A DNA stretch of 64,000 nucleotides from NCBI GenBank assembly GCA_002946415.1, contig NJPS01000010.1, positions 1,302,001-1,366,000 of the forward strand, given 5' to 3'. The notes under the pieces are model-generated. The model searched no databases, had not been told where the DNA came from, and saw nothing but the letters and a program-made list of their open reading frames with translations. Made by a program: the position numbers and the translations under genes. Positions within the stretch are counted from its first letter, which is position 1. Each line of letters opens with the position of its first letter. Source of the stretch: Rutstroemia sp. NJR-2017a BVV2 (Eukaryota > Ascomycota > Leotiomycetes > Helotiales > Rutstroemiaceae). Positions 57,181-64,000 of the stretch are shown here, one piece after another.

Positions 57181-58899
57181 CTACCGTCGTCTATTGTCTG
57201 CATGATGCCACGAATGTTGAGCTGTAATTATAGGCGGGCTTGGCCCGATACGTTGATCTCTCGGTAAGTGATGCTGTGCTGTGATCGCCGGCGGTCTCAC
57301 ACCCATGTGCTGATCCTTCACCATGTCTTTCGGTGGTACCTGAGGCGCGCTTCGATTCTCCTGCGTATCTGCATTGCGCAGCTCGATAAACTCTCCCTGC
57401 TCAGCAGCTCTCTGCTGTTGAGATGTGGGTTTGTACCAGGGTTTGGATCGGGATTGACTGTCGTTGGAATATTGGGCGGAGGACGCGAAGAGTTTTGGAC
57501 TGACACGAACGAGCAGGCTGCGAATAGCAGGGAAACATGCGCACATGATCGCTACACCGAGTTCGACTACTGTCCATACCACTGTCATAGTATAATCCCC
57601 TACATATAATTAGTCGTGAATCTTAGTTTGGGTCAAGAATGACTTGCAGGTTGGGTCGATCGAATTCCCGAAAGACAGCAGAGATCTTAGACGGATCATC
57701 GATATAACGCAGCCGCTAGTGAGATCAGTTTCAAATTGTTCATAAATAGAAGTTAGGAAACTTACAAACTGCCAACCGCAAACATAAAAAGAACGGCCAG
57801 CTTTTTCTTCCCACCCAATTGTAGCTTGTTAAGAACGGGTATAGGGATAACGACGACGAGAATGTCCTGTACAATACTCATAGCGCTATTTGCATACGCC
57901 AATGCGTTGATATCCATGCATGTTCCGTGCAGGTCTCTGTTCCAAAAGTATGCGACCGGCTTACATTGGAAGATTGTGAGAAAAGAGAGCGTGGTCGTGC
58001 TTACACCGACAAATACGATAGCTGCCCAAGTCATGTACTGAAACCAGGGTTGAGGGAATATTCCAAGATAGAAGACCAGAATCGAAACTTTCACTAAACC
58101 TAGAACGACGACATATACGTTCTCCGCGATGTAGACTGGAAAAGGTGTCAAAAGCTATTTCCATGAAAATGTGGTGGTACTGACAGTTTCTCAAAATCCG
58201 CAGCAGCTCTCCATCCATCAGTTGCCAAACATGTTTTCCGAATCCCTCTTTCGTCACTAGAAGGGCTTTAGATACCTGCACTTGAGAAATAGAGAAGAAT
58301 ACTCACTGGTAACAGAGAAATATATTGCCGGGATTACGAGCAGCTAGTCCAGTTAGTAACGCTCAAATGCTCAAACTTCCATAGCACGAACCATATCAAA
58401 GCCAATAATCCAATCGTCTACTCCAATGGTATTGTTCAACCACCATCTCGTGAAAAGTCGCAGAGCCACGAACATGGCTGCGACTGCTGCAATGGATGCA
58501 GTGACTTCAATGACCATATTCGACCGATTTGAGTTGGGCAAGTTGCAGATGCTCGCCTGGACCTTTGAAACGACTTCATGATTATTGGTAACGCATCCTC
58601 AGAGCAAATCTGGTATCATACCTAGAGAGTCGTGCATGGTGCAGTTTTGGAGGAGACATAGAGTCGATGCTTGAGCCAACTTCGTGCTACTGCACTGGCA
58701 AGCCGAGTCTGTTAAAGAGCATCCTGCTGCTGGAACTGTCACCACCAGACAACCAAGCTGTGAAAGTTAGCAGATGTTCGCTGTACAGAAGATACTTTGA
58801 TAATGCTCTTACCCCACAAGACGTCAAATTTGCTATCGTAAACACGGCATTCACAGCTTGGAGGCAGGATAAAAAAACGACTGCGTTGAAAAGCAGCAT
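57181..58899 (-). CDS. CFEM-domain Pth11-like receptor
   Basis: A GPCR-like fungal surface protein. Eight exons: 58813-58899, 58622-58757, 58392-58573, 58307-58343, 58185-58256, 57766-58135, 57648-57715 and 57181-57599, giving 456 aa. A signal peptide (MLLFNAVVFLSCLQAVNA) leads into a CFEM domain with the eight-Cys pattern: SCGLGCL, PAAGCSLTDSACQC, STLCLLQNC and ASICNLP. Seven helices follow, with DDWIIGFDM, VSILVFYLGIF, FQCKPVAYFWNRDLHGTC, ILVVVIPIPVL and WTVVELGVAIMCACFPAIR. The intron 57600-57647 has a GC donor (GCAAGT) and is needed for the family-typical DPTWDY join. The polar tail has a short duplicated segment around ITAQH. In Magnaporthe, Pth11 senses surface cues; the ligand here is unknown. 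Confidence 0.87.
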
Positions 58900-61800
58900 C
58901 CTTGGCTGAAAAATACACCTAATTCATGCATGAGAACCAAACAGACTTCAAGTTCCCAAAACTGGGGAGCATATTTCTTTTGAATCCAGCACGACCAAGG
59001 AGTCCGAGCGGTGATTCATGCATGTTGTACCACCCACCCACCAAGGAACGGAATACAATACATGCATTATAGGATTCGCAAGTCGAGAACATCGCACGGC
59101 CGGGCAACTTTGACTTTGCCCGGGGACCAATTTGCGCCGGCTGACCGGATATTTTCCTAGCCACAGCATCGCTCATTCGACTGGCTCGCGCGCTCGATAC
59201 CGACAGGGAGCGGGATTCACCCGGAGCTGGGGCAAGTTGAGACCTAAATGATGGCCAGAAGCGAAAATTTTCACATGGTGATATGTACTTACAGGCGTTC
59301 GTCGCAAGTTCTCCCCAGGTTTACGGGGCAAAGGCACAGAACGAGGCGAGCGCTTGCTCCACCAGCTCCACCTGCTCTGCTGAGCTCCAATGGTCGCTGG
59401 GACCCATGATATCACAATATCCGAGAACAAACTGATCCTCGCATGGAAGCCGGGCATTTCCCTACAAGGAGAAGTGTCCATTCTTCCAGCCCCACTCCCC
59501 AGGCAAGAGATGGCGCAAAAGACGGGTGAGTGCCACTGAGTAGGGGTCAAACCGCGTTCTGGTCCCAATTCACATACTATGATAGAAACTTTACCAGTGT
59601 CGTATCGCCGTTTACGTAAACTGCCAACGACGGTACGGTACAGCTCGGCAAGCTGTTTGTGATAGAAGTTTCATACTTGCCGATTGAGCGGGCGGTACAG
59701 TGCATGACTTTGGTGCTTTGTATAAGGTTAAGCTTCTGTTTTACCATCTCGCGAGTCGCGCCCAAGCCAACTTGAATCTGCATTCGGCAATTCGATCCAT
59801 TTGAAATATCCCCCAAAGCTCTCTCGGTATCAACCATCCACCCACCCACACCACCCCTCAACTTTCGGTCGCTCGTGTGTTACAGTGGTGTGTTACCACA
59901 CCCGCATCTATTTCCGAAAAACCAAAGGATTCAGGGGCGCTTTTATTGCATATAAGATTGTACGTGCCTCTCAACATCGCTCTGGCGTCCCATGCGACCG
60001 CTGATTGATCGCACAAACACGATTCGATCAATATAAGGTTACGCACCTCTCTCAACGTCTATCGATTACCTGCATGTACTGCATCGACAGAATCTGACCT
60101 CCAGGTAAGCGTCGCTTTTTCTTGCGATCCCTTCGGAGAAAAGATTGCGGGAAACACATGCGGCACGCGCGTCCCTTTCGGTTCTTTCCCACGTTTTCTT
60201 CCCCGGCATGTGTCACATTTGATGGTTCGACGCAGCACAATCATGACGCCAGCGATATGACATCCTGAAGCACAATCCATGAGTTTTTACTTTTATTGCG
60301 ACGATTGACGTTTTCGTCGATAAAGTGCAGCGTTAATTGACGTGGTAGCTAGCAAGGTCAGCTCTCTCCAGGATTGTGCAGCGCACCACACTATTTTCTC
60401 AAGCTCGAACTGAGAAGAGCAATACTGCCACAGCACCATCAACAGCCATCTTTGACGCCCCTATTCCTACCATATTAATTACCAAAAGAGCTCCAGCTCG
60501 TTTAAAAGGCTTGCGGCGCATGTTGTGTTCGTATAGCAGCCGTATCATGGAATGACCTTAAATTTTGTGTACCCAACTCCTGTATGAGCAGCCCAAATGG
60601 GATATACGGGCATCATGGGAGGCTTGACTTAATTAAATCCAAGAGTGCTTTCTGCTTATCTATTAATGACCTGATCTTGGTCGGCGAATAATCGTTGAAC
60701 GCACATGTTGTGTAACGCAGTCTGGGGAACCGATATGCAAGGAACAGCGACAGAGGAAGGTTCACGCCAAGTGTGTAACTTTATATGTTGGAAAACGTCG
60801 AGCAAAGTCTAGTGGCACCACAAGCTTCGAAGCAACATATCAACACCAAGATCATCCCTGAAGAGAACACCAATCTATATTATAGCTCATTTTCTGCATT
60901 TGCCATTCCAATTTTCCATACCGGTTTTAGCTCGGCATAGTACCCAACTAATGACATCGATTCTACTGCCCCATGAATAGTTTCCAAGGCCTTAATGTCA
61001 TGGACATTGGCCTCAACGAGACGTATTGTGCGAAAGCAAGGAATGAGAAAAGGACGAAAGAGAACGGCAACAAGAAAGGGGCATACTTGTTCCCTAAAAT
61101 GCTTGTCATTTCCCTCAGTCACAACTCCAGCCTAACAGGCCGAAGCTCATTGGAATCTAGACTAGACTGGCAAGCTACCGATATTCATGCCGCAAGTCTT
61201 TAACCGCTCAGCTCGAAATGGAACAGACGCAGTAAAACACTTGGCCTCGTCAATCTTCCTGGCAGTGGCGGGGCATCCACATTTTCATTTCCCAGTGTCA
61301 TCGAGGCGAGCTTCAATCCACACAGCCATGTGTTTACCATTCCCGAACCATGGTAGGCAGCTGAAATCCACTCACCTGGAATTGCAAGACCTACTCTCGT
61401 GTGTTTACTAGCTCGAACTTGAGGGTCCCTTGTATTGGCATCAAGTCTGCCGGCTACATGGACAACAGCCAGGTACACTGAGCACTAAGAACCCAGAATA
61501 AAAGGTTGTATCCCACCTAGAAGCACACAAACAATCCACATGTAGTGAACAAAACATTCACTTGCTGCTCCACATGAGTATGAGAGAGAGGGTTTGGAGC
61601 GCGACTTAAAAGCCTCTATGAACTGCTTTAACCCAACGCCATCAGAGTTCAACATTTTGGCCAAGAGGAGCCGAATGCAATGGCCGCATGAAGTAGAGCC
61701 GGCTCATGATAGCTTGCTGCTGTAGAAGAATCAAACGGTTATGCATGCCGGGTAAACTATGCGTCTGCAGTCGAACGAAAGTAAAATAAGAATATTCTAA

Positions 61801-62170
61801 TTCAGTGCCAACTGGTTCTGTGTCTGTGTCTAGAGGATTTGGAAGCTCCTTAGCTTGAACTTCGCACTCGCGGAACCTCAAGTATCATGACAGCAAGGCA
61901 TTGCAATATCACTTGCAAAGCATTTTTGCTCACCCGACAGCTCACTTCTTGAATGATCACAACCTGGAGGTGTAGTTAAATAATCACATCCTCAGCATGT
62001 TCAGTTAATGTCTTTGTCAAGGTCACGTCCGTGATGCATTACCAATAACCCGGCACCTTATGCCTGAGGCATAAACTTAAAAATATGTACTCCTGTGCTT
62101 CGGAACCACACCTCAAGCATTACCAACCAGCAAACCTTCGCAGCGTCATCGCAGGTCCCAACAACAAACC
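58900..62170. other. 3.3-kb region without a recognised gene
   Basis: Frames at 59173-59568 (-), 59577-59861 (-), 60880-61122 (-) and 61200-61478 (-) lack motifs and could not be chained into spliced models. The tail of the 60880-61122 frame (AVESMSLVGYYAELKPVWKI) looks protein-like, but I cannot place it in a family. Both flanking genes start here, so some of it is promoter. Confidence 0.5.
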
Positions 62171-63280
62171 ATGGTCCTTGTCGGTCTCGGGCTGCTAATC
62201 GCATCCATATCATTCATTTGCTATCGACATCCGCCCGCATCATGGTGGCCACTTCTCGAACGACTGCGGACCGGAATCCGCGATGAGAAAAAACGAAAAG
62301 ATGATGCGCCGACGATTACATTAGGAGATGGAGATGGAGGGGAGGGTGATGTTCGGATTAAGGAGAAGGGGGATATACCTATGTTTGCGACGAAGGATAA
62401 GCAAGAGCAGAAGGAAGACTCAAAGGAATCTGCCTCGACGACGAGTAGACAAATCAACCCCCCTTCCGTGAATACGCCTACATCGAGAACAACCACTTCG
62501 CACAATTCCGTCCCTCAAATTCCCAACCCTCCACCCAGCAAAGCCGCCCTCGACCGCGCCGCCATGCCACCTCCACCACTCTTCAAAAAGCCCACACCAG
62601 CTTCTCCCCCCACCCCCCACGCGAGCTCCCAGAACCCAGCATCCAGCATCCCCTCCTTCAACCTCGACACCTCAACCTCAGAACCGCAAGCGCCCTCCTT
62701 CCCCGCCCTCAACTCCGCGCAACGCGCCTCCGGCGGCGTTACCGGCCCCCCACGCCTCGGCGCCCCTTCACAACTCCCCACACCCCCAAGCAACCGCTCG
62801 CTCCCCCTCCCGAACCGCTCCCCTATCCCCTCTCGCCCCCCCACAAACTCCCTCTTCCCCCCACCCACACACACCGCCCCACCCTCCAAACCCTCCAAAA
62901 AGGTTCTCCTCCAGCCGAACCACTCCCCCCTCGACTGGGCGCGCCTGACCTCGTCCCCCTCCTCCAACCTCCGCGGTCTCCCGCCCTCCACACCCTACCT
63001 GCGTGTTCCTCCTTCTCTACTAAAGCAGTTCACCGGTCGGAAAGGGAAAGATGCGTGGACGGTGCTGGGGGGCAAGGTGTACAACATTACGCCATACTTG
63101 CCGTATCATCCGGGCGGAGAGGCGGAGCTGATGAAGTGTGCGGGGAGAGACGGGACGCGGTTGTTTGGGGAGGTGCATCCGTGGGTGAATTGGGAGGGGA
63201 TGTTGGAGGCGTGTATGGTGGGGATAGCGGTTGGGGAGGGGGAGGTGGAGGGAGGTGGGGCGTTGGAGGAGATGGATTGA
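62171..63280 (+). CDS. Membrane-anchored cytochrome b5-domain protein (Irc21-like)
   Basis: A single exon of 369 aa. An N-terminal hydrophobic helix (VLVGLGLLIASISFICY) anchors the protein. A long disordered Pro/Ser/Thr-rich linker (residues about 85-260) follows. The C-terminal 100 residues form a cytochrome b5-like heme domain: LDWARL, then TPYLRVPPSLLKQF, WTVLGGKVYNITPYLPYHPGG with axial His313 in HPGG, and the second axial His336 in FGEVHPWVNWE. The VHPWVNWEGML ending is that of the Irc21/CYB5R4-type b5 domain, not of microsomal b5. It probably passes electrons to a partner at the ER membrane. The very high GC and C-run content over the linker also opens long frames on the other strand, which I treat as shadows. 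Confidence 0.88.
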   Translation: MVLVGLGLLIASISFICYRHPPASWWPLLERLRTGIRDEKKRKDDAPTITLGDGDGGEGDVRIKEKGDIPMFATKDKQEQKEDSKESASTTSRQINPPSVNTPTSRTTTSHNSVPQIPNPPPSKAALDRAAMPPPPLFKKPTPASPPTPHASSQNPASSIPSFNLDTSTSEPQAPSFPALNSAQRASGGVTGPPRLGAPSQLPTPPSNRSLPLPNRSPIPSRPPTNSLFPPPTHTAPPSKPSKKVLLQPNHSPLDWARLTSSPSSNLRGLPPSTPYLRVPPSLLKQFTGRKGKDAWTVLGGKVYNITPYLPYHPGGEAELMKCAGRDGTRLFGEVHPWVNWEGMLEACMVGIAVGEGEVEGGGALEEMD

Positions 63281-63547
63281 GTTGAGGGGGTTTGATTACT
63301 TGGTTGGGTTATACAACGGCGTTGAGATTAGGGGATGAATAGGGATATAGATGGGGTATATATTGCATTGGACCGGGCATAAATAATAAAGGATGGGATA
63401 AGGTGCATAAAGAGAAACCAACCTAGATGTAAATGCTCATATAGAGGAAGAAACATTATTGTACAACAAATAAATAAATGATACCCCATTTAAAGACTCC
63501 ACTCACAACTCCCACTCGTCTAGAAAAATAAAAGTCTCCTTATCCCA

Positions 63548-64000
63548 TCACCTGAACTTAAATCTGTCCTCATCACTATCACTATCATCACTCTCTTCCT
63601 TCCTAGCCATTGCTCTCCTCACCCTCTTCACCGGTGCCGGCTTCGTCAACGAACTCGCAGCAGGCCGTTTAGCAGTACTCTTCTGCGTCGATAGATTCTG
63701 CGACGCATTCGTCTTATCAGCTAAACTGGAACCACGAAGCGACTGCGACGGTCTAGAACGAGACGGTTGTTCTTCGTCTTCAGACGGTATCGTCTCGGTA
63801 TGTTTTGCATCCATAGGATTTTCCGGCAAATCCTCATCATCATTTACTACGGTCCGAGAAGTTCTAGGATGTGATTCCGCAGGACGGCTTCTTGTACTCA
63901 AGTTCGAAACCGGTTCTTCTGTTTCCTGGGTTTGAGTATCTCTACCCTTGCCTTTCTTCTTTCGTCGCTGCGAGGAGTCGTCCTCACCCCAGTATTCGTC
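63548..64000 (-). CDS. C-terminal part of a disordered, probably nuclear protein (cut by window edge)
   Basis: The frame is open on the minus strand from the window edge to a stop at 63548, giving at least 150 residues with no start in view. The visible part is polar and basic-acidic mixed: GEDDSSQRRKKKGKGRD, many SR and SxxE/D sites (possible casein kinase 2 sites), APVKRVRRAMARKEESDDSD and a C-terminal EDRFKFR. RRKKKGKGR and KRVRR could be nuclear localisation signals. The end loosely resembles C-termini of fungal DNA-repair proteins such as Nbs1, but this is weak. The rest lies to the right of the window. Confidence 0.6.
   Translation of the reverse strand, partial: DEYWGEDDSSQRRKKKGKGRDTQTQETEEPVSNLSTRSRPAESHPRTSRTVVNDDEDLPENPMDAKHTETIPSEDEEQPSRSRPSQSLRGSSLADKTNASQNLSTQKSTAKRPAASSLTKPAPVKRVRRAMARKEESDDSDSDEDRFKFR

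Noticed and set aside
62515..62991. 158-codon Gly/Arg-rich frame on the minus strand
   Set aside because: It is the shadow of the Pro/Ser-rich linker of the cytochrome b5-domain protein, which has heme ligands and a membrane anchor.

Overview
This is nuclear DNA of a filamentous ascomycete (Pezizomycotina). The genes carry many short GT-AG introns, mostly 48-75 bp with CTAAC-like branch sites. The gene content is typically fungal: two Pth11-like receptors (one with a CFEM domain), a fungal phytochrome histidine kinase, a FluG-like protein, an acetamidase-type amidase, Iks1 kinase, LYS9, GPI17/PIG-S and mitochondrial uS8. A leotiomycete is a reasonable guess but cannot be proved from sequence alone. 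I saw no rRNA, tRNA or CRISPR. Most gene models below were rebuilt exon by exon, and the summed exon lengths are a multiple of three except where I say otherwise.

1-14 kb is accessory in character. It holds a decayed gluconolactonase-like pseudogene, a monocarboxylate-type MFS carrier (minus), and a divergent PvcA/Dit1-family isocyanide synthase (plus) that ends just as a fused dioxygenase domain would begin. A small Ser/Thr-rich protein, a DHA1-type MFS carrier, a Pth11-like receptor and an amidase follow. Two copies of a short inverted-repeat element (MITE-like) lie here. One sits inside an intron of the DHA1 carrier and the other between the receptor and the amidase. The carriers around the isocyanide synthase make a small metabolite cluster plausible.

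14-20 kb has two divergent single-membrane-span proteins with PPxY or LPxY motifs, separated by a 31-bp minisatellite, then about 3 kb without a convincing gene.

20-49.5 kb is mostly conserved housekeeping: Iks1 kinase, Fat1 acyl-CoA synthetase, PIG-S, the WDR6/Trm734 WD40 protein, phytochrome, FluG-like, mitochondrial uS8, two unrecognised proline/serine-rich proteins and saccharopine reductase. The phytochrome and the FluG-like gene are transcribed divergently from about 1.5 kb of shared DNA, which suggests (but does not show) joint control of light response and development. Both carry lesions. The phytochrome has Ala where the phosphoaccepting His should be and a GG in place of a GT splice donor. 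The FluG-like gene has a one-base frame break in an A run.

49.5-64 kb is looser: an allantoate/nicotinate-type MFS carrier, a TRZ/ATZ-type amidohydrolase, a CFEM/Pth11 receptor with eight exons including a GC-AG intron, a 3.3-kb stretch without genes, a membrane-anchored cytochrome b5-domain protein, and the 3' end of a disordered nuclear-type protein cut by the window edge.
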